Below are positions 16,056-23,758 of a stretch of DNA of 23,758 nt, piece by piece. The DNA is taken from positions 1 through 23,758 of the forward strand of contig SMWY01000013.1 of the NCBI GenBank assembly GCA_004356555.1, given 5' to 3'. Both the position numbers and the translations under genes were made by a program. The stretch is from Candidatus Dadabacteria bacterium. GTDB taxonomy: Bacteria > Desulfobacterota_D > UBA1144 > Nemesobacterales > UBA2774. The notes under the pieces were generated by a model. It did not search any database, had not been told where the DNA came from, and saw only the letters and a program-made list of their open reading frames with translations. Every line of letters begins with the position of its first letter. The first letter of the stretch is position 1.

Positions 16056-16061
16056 AGAGGG
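16056..16061 (+). promoter_or_regulatory. Shine-Dalgarno AGAGGG that supports an ATA start
   Basis: AGAGGG lies 9 bases before the ATA at 16071, and no Shine-Dalgarno precedes the ATG at 16152. An in-frame stop (TAA, 16062-16064) limits how far upstream translation could begin. Confidence 0.45.
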
Positions 16062-16070
16062 TAATACAAA

Positions 16071-16703
16071 ATAGATATAAATATAGTAAACCCCAAAATT
16101 GACGGTTATTTAAACGGTCTTGTCCATAATGTAGACGATATTCTTTCAGATATGGAAGAATTGGCCAGGGAGAAAGAAATCCCAATAGTAGGGCGGCAAG
16201 TGGGGAGTTTGCTTTATCAGCTTGCAATCACAATAAAAGCTAAAAGGATATTTGAGCTTGGCTCTGCGTTTGGTTATTCAGCTTATTGGTTTGCTAAAGC
16301 AGTAGGTAAGGATGGTCAAGTAGTATTTACCGACTTATCACGAGATAACATAGAGCTTGCCAAGGAATTTATCGAGCGAAGTGGATTTCAAGACACAATA
16401 CAAGTTCATCTTGGAGACGGTGCTATGATTTTAGACGAAATTTCAGGTGAGTTTGATATAATTTTTAATGATATAGAGAAAGAAGACTATCCTCAAATAA
16501 TAGATAAAGCATATGATAAATTAAGACCTGGAGGACTATTTATTACAGATAATATGCTATGGCACGGCAGGGTGTTATCAGATGATAATTCACCTCCTAC
16601 AGAGGGGATAAGAGAATTTACGAAACTTCTTATGTCGCACAAGGGCTTTTATACTACGATCATACCAATTAGGGATGGATTATCCATTAGCGTAAAATTA
16701 TAG
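16071..16703 (+). CDS. SAM-dependent O-methyltransferase (CCoAOMT/COMT-like), probable ATA start
   Basis: This class I methyltransferase has SAM motif I IFELGSAFGYSAYWFAKAVG, an acidic ribose-binding strand FTDLSRDN, and the Asp-rich FDIIFNDIEKEDY. It ends with RPGGLFITDNMLWHGRV, typical of the small catechol or caffeoyl-CoA O-methyltransferase-like family. The acceptor substrate is unknown. The first ATG in frame (16152) gives 183 residues and drops the family's usual N-terminal helix. The 27 codons before it are open and read IDINIVNPKIDGYLNGLVHN and onward, as expected of the N-terminus. The only plausible start there is ATA at 16071, giving 210 residues. It sits between the adenosyltransferase and glnD, 17 bases before the latter. 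Confidence 0.82.
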   Translation: MDINIVNPKIDGYLNGLVHNVDDILSDMEELAREKEIPIVGRQVGSLLYQLAITIKAKRIFELGSAFGYSAYWFAKAVGKDGQVVFTDLSRDNIELAKEFIERSGFQDTIQVHLGDGAMILDEISGEFDIIFNDIEKEDYPQIIDKAYDKLRPGGLFITDNMLWHGRVLSDDNSPPTEGIREFTKLLMSHKGFYTTIIPIRDGLSISVKL

Positions 16704-16720
16704 TTTTATAGGCAAAGAAA

Positions 16721-19375
16721 ATGAAGAAGGCAGATAATCTGGCTTTACAGACAAGTGAGCTAAGCAAGAATATAAAGCTCAGACTTATCCGTAAGGATAA
16801 AGAGCTTAGGGAGCTCCATAATAAAAAAGCTAAGCGTAACAGGGCTTTATCAGGAAGCATCCTTGCTAAAAAAAGATCTGAAATAGCGGATAAGTTAATA
16901 AGACAAGCACTCGTACAGCAAGGTTTTAAGGATCTAAAGAATGTAGCCATAGTGGCGCTAGGAGGATATGGAAGAAACGAGCTGTGTCCCTATTCAGATA
17001 TAGACCTTATGTTTCTATACAAACCTCGCAATAAGTCTTTTGCAAAGGACGTTACGGAAAAACTACTTTATCTACTCTGGGATTTAAATTTTGAGGTGGG
17101 CCATTCTGTTAGAACAATTGATGAATGTTTGGAGCTTTCTATAGAGGAAGATGAGGATACTACAATTCTCACATCACTTCTCGACAGCCGCTTTATTTTT
17201 GGAGATAAAGAGCTTTACGAAGATTTTCAAAAGAGGCTTTTTAATGACCTGCTTCCAAGTATTTCGTCTAAATTTATTCAAAGCAAAATAGAAGAGAATG
17301 AAGAGAGAGTAAATCGATTCGGAAGGTCGATTTATCTGATTGAACCTAATGTAAAAGAAGGTGAAGGCGGGCTTAGGGGTATTCATTACGCGCTATGGAT
17401 TGCGCAGGCTAAATTTAAAGTAAAGAGCTTCGCGGAGCTCCTTCCAAAAGGAATATTGCTTGAAAAGGAGCTTAGAACTTTTGAGAAAGGGCTCAACTTT
17501 CTTCTTTTAATCAGATCTGAGCTCCATTACCTGGCTGGAAGGAGAGAGGACAGGTTGGGCTTTGAATTTCAAGAAAAGATTGCGAAATTTTTAGGTTTCA
17601 AAGATGCCGAACTGCCCGCGGTAGAAAGATTTATGAGGATATATTATTTAAGGGCAAACGACATAAGGGAACAGTCCAAAAGACTTATAGAGAAATGCGT
17701 AACAGTACCTAGAGCAAAGATTCGTGCGCCCAAAACCGTATATCTGGAACACGGTTTTATAATTCAGGACAGTATGTTATCAGTTTCAAGTGCTGATATT
17801 TTTAAAGAAGATCCAGCCAATTTAATGAGAGCTTTCGAATATGCTGACAAGCACGAAGTAAAAATGAACCCATACCTTATTGAATTGATTAGAGAGACTG
17901 TGAATCGTACTACAATCGATGAAAGTGTAAGAAGCAACCGGGAATTTAATGCTTCTTTCTTAAGGCTTCTTAAAAAAGGTAAAAATGTTGCTGATACACT
18001 TTTTGAAATGAATAGACTTAGGCTTTTAGGCTATTTCATTCCCGAATTTGGAAAAATAGTGTGTATGGGCCAGCACGACGCCTATCATGTATACACCGTA
18101 GACGTTCACTCGATATTTATGGTAAGGGAGATTGAAAATCTTATCCATTATAAATATGATGAAGACTTCCCCTTGTTAACTAAAACTGCCGAGTCCGTGA
18201 TGAAGAGACCTATTCTCTTTCTTGCCTGTCTCTTTCATGATATGGGAAAAGGCGAGGGAAGAAACCACGCGCAGAAGGGAGCAGCGATGATCCCTAAAAT
18301 TTCTAAGCGAATGGGCTTGTCCAGAGAAGATAGTGAACAGCTTGAGTTCTTGGTTAAGCATCACTTGATTATGACGCATTTCTCTCAGAGGCGGGATATT
18401 CACGATTTTAGCTTAATCGCAAGATTTGCAAGATCCGTCAAAACCTTAGAGACGCTATCCTTACTCTATCTTCTAACCTTTGCTGATGTTAGGTCAGTGG
18501 GACCGGATGTTTGGACTAACTGGAAGGGGATGTTGTTAAAAGAACTATATATTCGAACCGTAAATGTTCTGCAGCAGGGGGAGTTCAAAAAAGAAGAACC
18601 TAAAGACAGGCTAAAAAGAGTAACAGAAGATGTGATAAAAATATTAGGAAAAAAAGTAGCTAAAAGAAGTGTAAGAAATATCTTGTCTAAAATGCCTGAT
18701 TCATATTTTCTGGGGTTCTCTCCTCGGAAAATAGCGAGCCACGTTGTATTTATAAATAAATCAAGAGACGTAATAGGGTTTGATCTGTCATTTTATCCGA
18801 ATCAGGAATTTGATGAGCTTACTATCTGGGGAATTGATGAACCCGGAATATTCTCAAGATTTTGTGGAGTTATAAGGGCTAGCGGTTTTAATATTCTTGG
18901 AGCTAGGATCGCAACCAGGAGTGACGGGAGGATCTTGGATGTTTTTTATGTGAACAGACTTGGTAAGTCGAGTGGTAAGGAAGATGAAATATGGAAGAGG
19001 CTGGATAGAAATTTAAGCGGTGTATTGTCCGGGAAACTTGATTTAGAAAAGCTTGTTGCAAAGAGGAAAAAAGAAAGATCGCTTTACGGTAAAACAGTTC
19101 CTCAATACCCAATGCGTATTGAAGTAGACAATGAATCCTCTGATAAAGCTACTATAATCGATGTCTATACATATGATCGTGCCGGGTTGTTGTATGACAT
19201 TACTAAAACAATTAAAGAGCTCGGTCTTTCAATTGAATACGCAAAAATTTCAACTAAGGTAGATCAGGTTGTTGATGCTTTTTATGTTGTTGACGATAAA
19301 GGGAAGAAAATTACAGATACCCAAAGGATTGATGATATAAAAGAGGCTATCTTTAATTCCATTGCTACAGGATAA
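16721..19375 (+). CDS. glnD: Bifunctional uridylyltransferase/uridylyl-removing enzyme GlnD
   Basis: GlnD senses glutamine and adds UMP to, or removes it from, the PII protein, controlling glutamine synthetase and NtrB/NtrC. It has 884 residues, full length. The nucleotidyltransferase motif is GGYGRNELCPYSDIDL (about 81-96, with Asp93 and Asp95). The linking region contains EPNVKEGEGGLRGIHYALWIA. The HD uridylyl-removing domain has HDAYHVYTVDVHS (about 452-464) and LACLFHDMGKG (His506, Asp507). Two ACT domains bind glutamine at about 699-770 and 812-884. All catalytic residues are present, so both activities are expected. A weak purine-rich stretch precedes the ATG. No PII gene adjoins; amt lies about 6 kb upstream. 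Confidence 0.96.
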   Translation: MKKADNLALQTSELSKNIKLRLIRKDKELRELHNKKAKRNRALSGSILAKKRSEIADKLIRQALVQQGFKDLKNVAIVALGGYGRNELCPYSDIDLMFLYKPRNKSFAKDVTEKLLYLLWDLNFEVGHSVRTIDECLELSIEEDEDTTILTSLLDSRFIFGDKELYEDFQKRLFNDLLPSISSKFIQSKIEENEERVNRFGRSIYLIEPNVKEGEGGLRGIHYALWIAQAKFKVKSFAELLPKGILLEKELRTFEKGLNFLLLIRSELHYLAGRREDRLGFEFQEKIAKFLGFKDAELPAVERFMRIYYLRANDIREQSKRLIEKCVTVPRAKIRAPKTVYLEHGFIIQDSMLSVSSADIFKEDPANLMRAFEYADKHEVKMNPYLIELIRETVNRTTIDESVRSNREFNASFLRLLKKGKNVADTLFEMNRLRLLGYFIPEFGKIVCMGQHDAYHVYTVDVHSIFMVREIENLIHYKYDEDFPLLTKTAESVMKRPILFLACLFHDMGKGEGRNHAQKGAAMIPKISKRMGLSREDSEQLEFLVKHHLIMTHFSQRRDIHDFSLIARFARSVKTLETLSLLYLLTFADVRSVGPDVWTNWKGMLLKELYIRTVNVLQQGEFKKEEPKDRLKRVTEDVIKILGKKVAKRSVRNILSKMPDSYFLGFSPRKIASHVVFINKSRDVIGFDLSFYPNQEFDELTIWGIDEPGIFSRFCGVIRASGFNILGARIATRSDGRILDVFYVNRLGKSSGKEDEIWKRLDRNLSGVLSGKLDLEKLVAKRKKERSLYGKTVPQYPMRIEVDNESSDKATIIDVYTYDRAGLLYDITKTIKELGLSIEYAKISTKVDQVVDAFYVVDDKGKKITDTQRIDDIKEAIFNSIATG

Positions 19376-19446
19376 ACTTTTCTTTGGCCTTGGTTTCAAT
19401 ACGATAATTCACAACAATCTATTTAAGTGTATTAAAAAACTTGAAC

Positions 19447-21045
19447 ATGAATAGAAAAGAGCCTACGGAAATACATTCAGATTTTTTAATCATTGGGAGC
19501 GGGCTAGCGGGTCTTTACGCAGCACTTTATGCATCTAAATTCGGTAAAGTGGCACTGCTTACTAAATCCACAATTGAAGAGAGTAATTCGTTTTGGGCTC
19601 AGGGAGGGATAGCGGCCGCTATTGATCCTGAGGACTCAACCTGGTTTCATATAGAAGATACGCTCAGAGCAGGAAGGGGGCTCTGCAATGCTAAAGCGGT
19701 AGAGATTCTTGTTGAAGAAGGCAAAGATAGAGTCATGGACCTAATTGCTCTGGGAATGGAGTTTGATACAGGAGAAAGTGGGCTTCTACTTGGTCTTGAG
19801 GGAGGGCACACAAAAAGACGTGTTCTTCACGCTGGAGGGACTTCAACAGGAAGAGAAATGGTCAGATTTCTAATCGCTGCTGTTGAAAATAATCCCGCAA
19901 TAACGAAGTTTGAAAATACAGGAGTAGTTCAGTTTCTTTCCGATAATAAAAGATGTTTTGGAGCTCTTGCCCTCGATCAAAATTTTAAGCCTTATTTGAT
20001 ATTATCTAAGTCCACTATACTTGCTACTGGCGGGGCCTCAGCCCTTTTTAAAAGAACTACCAACCCTAAAGGATCAATTGGAGAAGGGATCGCTCTGTCT
20101 TATCAAGCCGGGGCAGAGATAACCGATATGGAATTTGTACAATTTCACCCTACAGCTTTTTATAGCGAAGAGGGCGAAAGTTTTCTGATAAGTGAAGCAA
20201 TGAGAGGCGAGGGGGCATATCTTCTAAACATTGATGGGGAAAGGTTCATGGCTGAATATAGCGAACATGGCGAGCTTGCTCCCAGAGATATCGTCTCCCG
20301 CTCTATATTTCTTGAGATGAAAAAAGCTGATGAAAACCATGTTTATCTGGACTTAAGACATCTCGAGTCAGATTATATTAAAAACCACTTTTCAAATATA
20401 TTTAAATTCTGCCTGTCATGTGGTGTCGATATCACAAAGGATTTAATTCCTGTGGCTCCAGCCGCTCACTATACAATAGGGGGTGTAAGGACCGGGCTTC
20501 AGGGGGAGACAAATATTAAAGGACTTTTTTCATGCGGAGAAGTTGCTTGCACTGGAGTGCACGGCGCTAACAGACTTGCCAGTAACTCTCTTCTTGAGTG
20601 TATAGTCTTTGCAAAAAGAGCCGTAGACGGTGCTGCTCAAATTCTAAGCAATGATAGCGGTTATTCACTAGACTCGGCTGAAGTTAATATTAGTGACCTC
20701 AAGTTTGAATACTCCCAGTCCCAGTCGCAATTACTATTAGACTGTAAAAAAGATATTTCACAGGCATTGAGCCGATATGTAGGAATTGTCAGGAATAGAG
20801 AGGGGATTTTAAAAGCCATTGATGAGATAGAGAGGGTTTCAAAATCACTTGAGGAATTTTCAGGATACTACCAACATAAGCTTAAAATGGTTATCGATGT
20901 TTCACTCCTAATTGCAAAATCATCATTGATCAGGGAAGAATCAAGGGGGGTACATATAAGAGAAGATTATCCCGATGAAAGTGATGAATGGAAAACTCGT
21001 ACGGTTCACAAAAATGGAAATGAGCCTTTGTTTGTAGGAGTTTAA
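19447..21045 (+). CDS. nadB: L-aspartate oxidase
   Basis: This FAD enzyme oxidises L-aspartate to iminoaspartate, the first step of NAD synthesis. I chose the ATG at 19447 (532 residues); a TTG at 19441 would add two residues. The N-terminal FAD fold reads DFLIIGSGLAGLYAALYAS. SFWAQGGIAAAI and GGHTKRRVLHAGGTSTGREM are typical, as are EFVQFHPTAF, EAMRGEGAYL, APRDIVSRSI with the active-site Arg, HYTIGGVRTG and GANRLASNSLLE. The C-terminal helical domain is complete. It lies 71 bases after glnD, with a weak TTCACA-N16-TATTAA promoter candidate, and 12 bases before nadC. Confidence 0.96.
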   Translation: MNRKEPTEIHSDFLIIGSGLAGLYAALYASKFGKVALLTKSTIEESNSFWAQGGIAAAIDPEDSTWFHIEDTLRAGRGLCNAKAVEILVEEGKDRVMDLIALGMEFDTGESGLLLGLEGGHTKRRVLHAGGTSTGREMVRFLIAAVENNPAITKFENTGVVQFLSDNKRCFGALALDQNFKPYLILSKSTILATGGASALFKRTTNPKGSIGEGIALSYQAGAEITDMEFVQFHPTAFYSEEGESFLISEAMRGEGAYLLNIDGERFMAEYSEHGELAPRDIVSRSIFLEMKKADENHVYLDLRHLESDYIKNHFSNIFKFCLSCGVDITKDLIPVAPAAHYTIGGVRTGLQGETNIKGLFSCGEVACTGVHGANRLASNSLLECIVFAKRAVDGAAQILSNDSGYSLDSAEVNISDLKFEYSQSQSQLLLDCKKDISQALSRYVGIVRNREGILKAIDEIERVSKSLEEFSGYYQHKLKMVIDVSLLIAKSSLIREESRGVHIREDYPDESDEWKTRTVHKNGNEPLFVGV

Positions 21046-21057
21046 TTTATAATACAT

Positions 21058-21903
21058 ATGAAAAACATTGAAATAGATTGGGGGAAAGTTGATCTCATAA
21101 TAGAAAATACTCTTGAGGAAGACCTGGGATCGGGTGATGTTACAACAGATGCAATTTTTTCTGTTGATGATACCTGCGAAGCCCTAATAATTGCGAAAGA
21201 AGAGGGCATCATAGCTGGTATTCCTATAGCAGAAAGGGTGTTTCAAAAATTAGCTCCTGAGGTTACTGTTGCTCAAAAGTTGAAAGACGGAGAACATGTA
21301 AATCCTGGAGATGAAATTTTAGTGATTAAGGGGTCAATACACGCGGTGCTTTCAGGTGAGCGTCTGTCACTAAATCTTCTCCAAAGAATGTCCGGCATAG
21401 CAACTGCTACATCTAAATATGTAGCAGCAATAAGCGGATATCGGACTCGGATACTAGATACAAGGAAAACTGCTCCCGGGCTTAGGGTGCTAGATAAATA
21501 TGCGGTATCAATTGGGGGTGGGTGCAACCACCGCTTCGGTTTATATGATGCAGTATTAATTAAAGATAACCATATAGATTTTGCAGGAAACATTTCAAAT
21601 GCGGTAGAGATTGTCCGTAGTAAATATCAGAGTAAATTCAAAGTAGAGGTTGAGACTTCTACGCTGGATGAAGTAAGAGAAGCGCTTAAAGCGGGAGCTG
21701 ATATAATAATGCTTGATAACATGACTGTCGAGATGATGAAAGAGGCGGTCCGTATTGTAAATGGCAAGTCTATTACAGAGGCATCCGGGGGTATTACGCT
21801 AGATAATGTAAGGCAAATTGCGGATACAGGCGTTGATTTCATATCGGTCGGTGCTATTACGCATTCCTCTCCAGCTTTAGACATGGGGCTCTATATGGTA
21901 TAA
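21058..21903 (+). CDS. nadC: Nicotinate-nucleotide pyrophosphorylase (quinolinate phosphoribosyltransferase)
   Basis: NadC converts quinolinate and PRPP to nicotinate mononucleotide, CO2 and pyrophosphate. It has 281 residues, normal length. The N-terminal ENTLEEDLGSGDVTTDAI, then LNLLQRMSGIATAT, are characteristic. So are TRKTAPGLRVLDKYAVSIGG followed by HRFGLYDAVLIKDNH, which bind quinolinate and PRPP. VEVETSTLDEVREAL, IMLDNM and EASGGITLDNV complete the barrel. It is the middle gene of nadB-nadC-nadA. No Shine-Dalgarno is seen; a TATAAT at 21048-21053 is probably chance in this AT-rich gap. Confidence 0.97.
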   Translation: MKNIEIDWGKVDLIIENTLEEDLGSGDVTTDAIFSVDDTCEALIIAKEEGIIAGIPIAERVFQKLAPEVTVAQKLKDGEHVNPGDEILVIKGSIHAVLSGERLSLNLLQRMSGIATATSKYVAAISGYRTRILDTRKTAPGLRVLDKYAVSIGGGCNHRFGLYDAVLIKDNHIDFAGNISNAVEIVRSKYQSKFKVEVETSTLDEVREALKAGADIIMLDNMTVEMMKEAVRIVNGKSITEASGGITLDNVRQIADTGVDFISVGAITHSSPALDMGLYMV

Positions 21904-21932
21904 TTACCCTCTTAAATTTTGTTGGTTATAAA
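21904..21932 (+). promoter_or_regulatory. Weak internal promoter candidate before nadA
   Basis: TTACCC, a 17-base spacer and TATAAA, the -10 ending 8 bases before the nadA ATG. No Shine-Dalgarno is present in the 37-base nadC-nadA gap. The -35 match is poor. Confidence 0.25.
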
Positions 21933-21940
21933 TAGATAAT

Positions 21941-22915
21941 ATGACAGAAAGAAAAAGAGTTGAGGAAGAAATAAGAAGGCTAAAAAAACAAAAAAACGCT
22001 GTGATTTTAGCCCACAATTACCAACTTCCCGAAGTCCAGGATATAGCCGACTTTACAGGGGATTCTCTAGGACTTTCACAGGAAGCGGCCAATACTGAGG
22101 CCGATGTCATTGTATTTTGCGGAGTTCATTTTATGGCTGAGACCGCATCAATAATATCACCTGATAAAAAAGTGCTGATTCCTGATGAGAAAGCAGGCTG
22201 TTCACTTGCCGATACTATAAACGCGGAACAATTAAAGAATTGGAAAGAAGAAAACCCGGACTCTGTGGTCGTTTCCTATGTAAATACCACTGCGGAAGTA
22301 AAAGCTCTCAGTGATTATTGCTGTACGTCTGCAAATGCAGTTCAGATAGTTAGCTCAATTCCTGAAGAAAAAGAAATTCTTTTCCTGCCCGATATGTTCT
22401 TGGGGGCATATGTTGCCAAAATAACTGGGAGAAAGATAAATATTTGGCCTGGAGAATGTCATGTACATGCAGGGATAAGAAAACAGGATTTAGATGAAAT
22501 GCAAGATTCACATCCTGGGGCTGAGATGATAATACATCCAGAATGCGGGTGCACCACCAATTTAATGTATCAGGCTGAAAACGGCACATCCAAAAATGGG
22601 GACGGCAATGGCAATGGAAGAGGGCACGTGAAATTTCTCTCAACTGGAGGGATGATTAAACATGTTAAAACCTCTCCGTCTAAAGAATTTATTATAGCCA
22701 CTGAGACTGGAATGTTGCACAGACTTAGGAAAGAAAATCCGGATAAAATTTTCCATCCTGCAAGAGAAAATGCTGTTTGTAAATATATGAAGATGATAAC
22801 GCTTCCTAAGGTTTTAAGGTCTCTTGAAGAAGATATTTATGAAGTTAAAGTCCCTCTTCATACTGCACTCAGAGCAAAAAGATCAATTGACAGGATGCTT
22901 GAGATAACTAACTAA
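21941..22915 (+). CDS. nadA: Quinolinate synthase A
   Basis: NadA condenses iminoaspartate with dihydroxyacetone phosphate to quinolinate using a [4Fe-4S] cluster. It has 324 residues. The three cluster cysteines are Cys60 (VFCGVHFMAETA), Cys173 (WPGECHVH) and Cys280 (AVCKYMK). HNYQLPEVQDIADFTGDS and SYVNTTAEVKALSDYCCTSANA are the substrate loops. Residues about 213-229 form a low-complexity Gly/Asn run (NGDGNGNGRGH) before the active-site STGGMIK, longer than in most NadA proteins. It completes the aspartate to NaMN route begun by nadB and nadC. Its TAA overlaps the stop of ggt on the other strand. Confidence 0.96.
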   Translation: MTERKRVEEEIRRLKKQKNAVILAHNYQLPEVQDIADFTGDSLGLSQEAANTEADVIVFCGVHFMAETASIISPDKKVLIPDEKAGCSLADTINAEQLKNWKEENPDSVVVSYVNTTAEVKALSDYCCTSANAVQIVSSIPEEKEILFLPDMFLGAYVAKITGRKINIWPGECHVHAGIRKQDLDEMQDSHPGAEMIIHPECGCTTNLMYQAENGTSKNGDGNGNGRGHVKFLSTGGMIKHVKTSPSKEFIIATETGMLHRLRKENPDKIFHPARENAVCKYMKMITLPKVLRSLEEDIYEVKVPLHTALRAKRSIDRMLEITN

Positions 22916-23758
22916 TATCCTGCAGTTGACCCTCCGGGTCTTCTGGGGTCAGAAGCTCCATACATATAATCCCCTTTTTTAATAATACTCTCCGCAACGC
23001 CTATAGTAGCACCTGTTTCAACCTTGTATCCCATCTCTTTTAGTATCTTTATGGTATCTTCATTAAGCCCTCTTTCTACCATGAGTTTATCGGGCAGCCA
23101 TTGATGGTGTACCCTAACCGCATTAGTAGCCTCAGAAATATTCATATTAAAATCAATCACATTTGCGATTATCTGAAGCACTGTGGTAATAATTCTACTT
23201 CCACCTGGACTTCCGGTAATAAGAAAAGGTTTTCCATCTTTCATCACAATGGTAGGACTCATAGAACTAAGCATCCTCTTTTCAGGAGCAATAGCATTTA
23301 GTTTTCCTCCAACAAGTCCGTATGCGTTAGGAGTGCCGGGTTTTGCAGAGAAATCATCCATTTCATTATTGAGCAGAATACCTGTCCCGGGAACGGTGAT
23401 TTTCGATCCATAACTAAAATTTAAAGTGTATGTGTTAGAGACTGCGTTTCCATAGCGGTCCATCACCGAAAAGTGGGTCGTGTTATTGCCCTCTTGCAGA
23501 TTTGGATTCCCTGGAGATATCTCATGGCTAGGTGTTGGTTTCTCAGTATCTATTTTTTCTTTTATAGATTTTGCATATTTCTTTGACGTAAGCCATGTGA
23601 CTGGTACTGGAGAAAAATCTGGATCACCAAGGTATTTTGAGCGGTCAGCATAAGCATATTTCATCACTTCAGCAAAAATATGTATTGTTTTAGCAGTGTT
23701 ATGGCCTAAAGAAGAAAGAGGGAATTGCTCTAAAATATTTAACATCTCGATCAGAACA
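22912..23758 (-). CDS. ggt: Gamma-glutamyltranspeptidase, C-terminal part (cut by window edge)
   Basis: Ggt is a secreted or periplasmic N-terminal nucleophile hydrolase that cleaves glutathione and other gamma-glutamyl compounds. About 282 residues are visible and the frame continues beyond the window end, so the ATG at 23745 is internal. The autocleavage site is NNTTHFSV; the first Thr (about base 23480) would become the nucleophile of the small subunit. LLNNEMDDFSAKPG, LSSMSPTIV, GSPGGSRIITTVLQ, HHQWLPD and the ending YGASDPRRPGGSTAGY match the E. coli enzyme closely. All visible active-site residues are intact. The signal peptide and large subunit are mostly outside the window. Confidence 0.95.
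   Translation of the reverse strand, partial: VLIEMLNILEQFPLSSLGHNTAKTIHIFAEVMKYAYADRSKYLGDPDFSPVPVTWLTSKKYAKSIKEKIDTEKPTPSHEISPGNPNLQEGNNTTHFSVMDRYGNAVSNTYTLNFSYGSKITVPGTGILLNNEMDDFSAKPGTPNAYGLVGGKLNAIAPEKRMLSSMSPTIVMKDGKPFLITGSPGGSRIITTVLQIIANVIDFNMNISEATNAVRVHHQWLPDKLMVERGLNEDTIKILKEMGYKVETGATIGVAESIIKKGDYMYGASDPRRPGGSTAGY

Noticed and set aside
1..23758. tRNA genes, CRISPR arrays, IS elements, prophage or defence genes
   Set aside because: No repeat arrays, transposase, integrase, tRNA cloverleaf or known defence motifs were recognised on either strand.

Overview
The window is a stretch of chromosome from a Gram-negative, AT-rich (about 40% GC by eye) free-living bacterium. It is almost entirely housekeeping and metabolic genes. 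The MEP-pathway ispH, GlnD, a sigma54-type promoter in front of amt, lipoproteins and gamma-glutamyltranspeptidase point to a proteobacterial or deltaproteobacterial-like lineage (Desulfobacterota or Dadabacteria type). I cannot fix the taxonomy from sequence alone. I found no tRNA, rRNA, IS element, prophage, CRISPR array or toxin-antitoxin pair.

Layout. (1) 1-3705: the 3' end of ispH (+) faces a minus-strand pair, an ABC exporter followed by a GHMP sugar kinase that resembles plant galacturonokinase more than galactokinase. (2) 3776-5398: a Dabb-domain gene (+) converges on tsaD (-). (3) 5300-10260: thiC, acuI/yhdH and amt, all +. Here amt has its own sigma54-type promoter and a probable terminator. 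(4) 10311-14099: arfB, a small zinc-ribbon gene, then a tight four-gene run of a lysozyme-like lipoprotein, a TauE/SafE permease, ruvX and an alpha/beta hydrolase. (5) 14101-14802: a Lon-substrate-binding-domain gene (-). (6) 14996-22915: trxA, then cob(I)alamin adenosyltransferase, O-methyltransferase, glnD, nadB, nadC and nadA in one direction. (7) 22912-end: the 3' part of ggt (-), whose stop codon overlaps that of nadA.

How the genes fit together. amt and glnD are two parts of the nitrogen-sensing circuit (ammonium import; uridylylation of PII), but no PII gene is in view. nadB, nadC and nadA form a complete aspartate-to-nicotinate-mononucleotide route. The rest is thiamine, cobalamin and isoprenoid cofactor supply, translation quality control (tsaD, arfB) and redox or repair genes.

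No whole new system stands out. The points most worth following are: a lipoprotein whose motifs look like T4-type lysozyme; an O-methyltransferase that appears to start at AUA; several -10 boxes lying 3-12 nt before start codons that lack a Shine-Dalgarno (possible leaderless mRNAs); the galacturonokinase-like enzyme; and an ABC exporter with a shortened nucleotide-binding domain.
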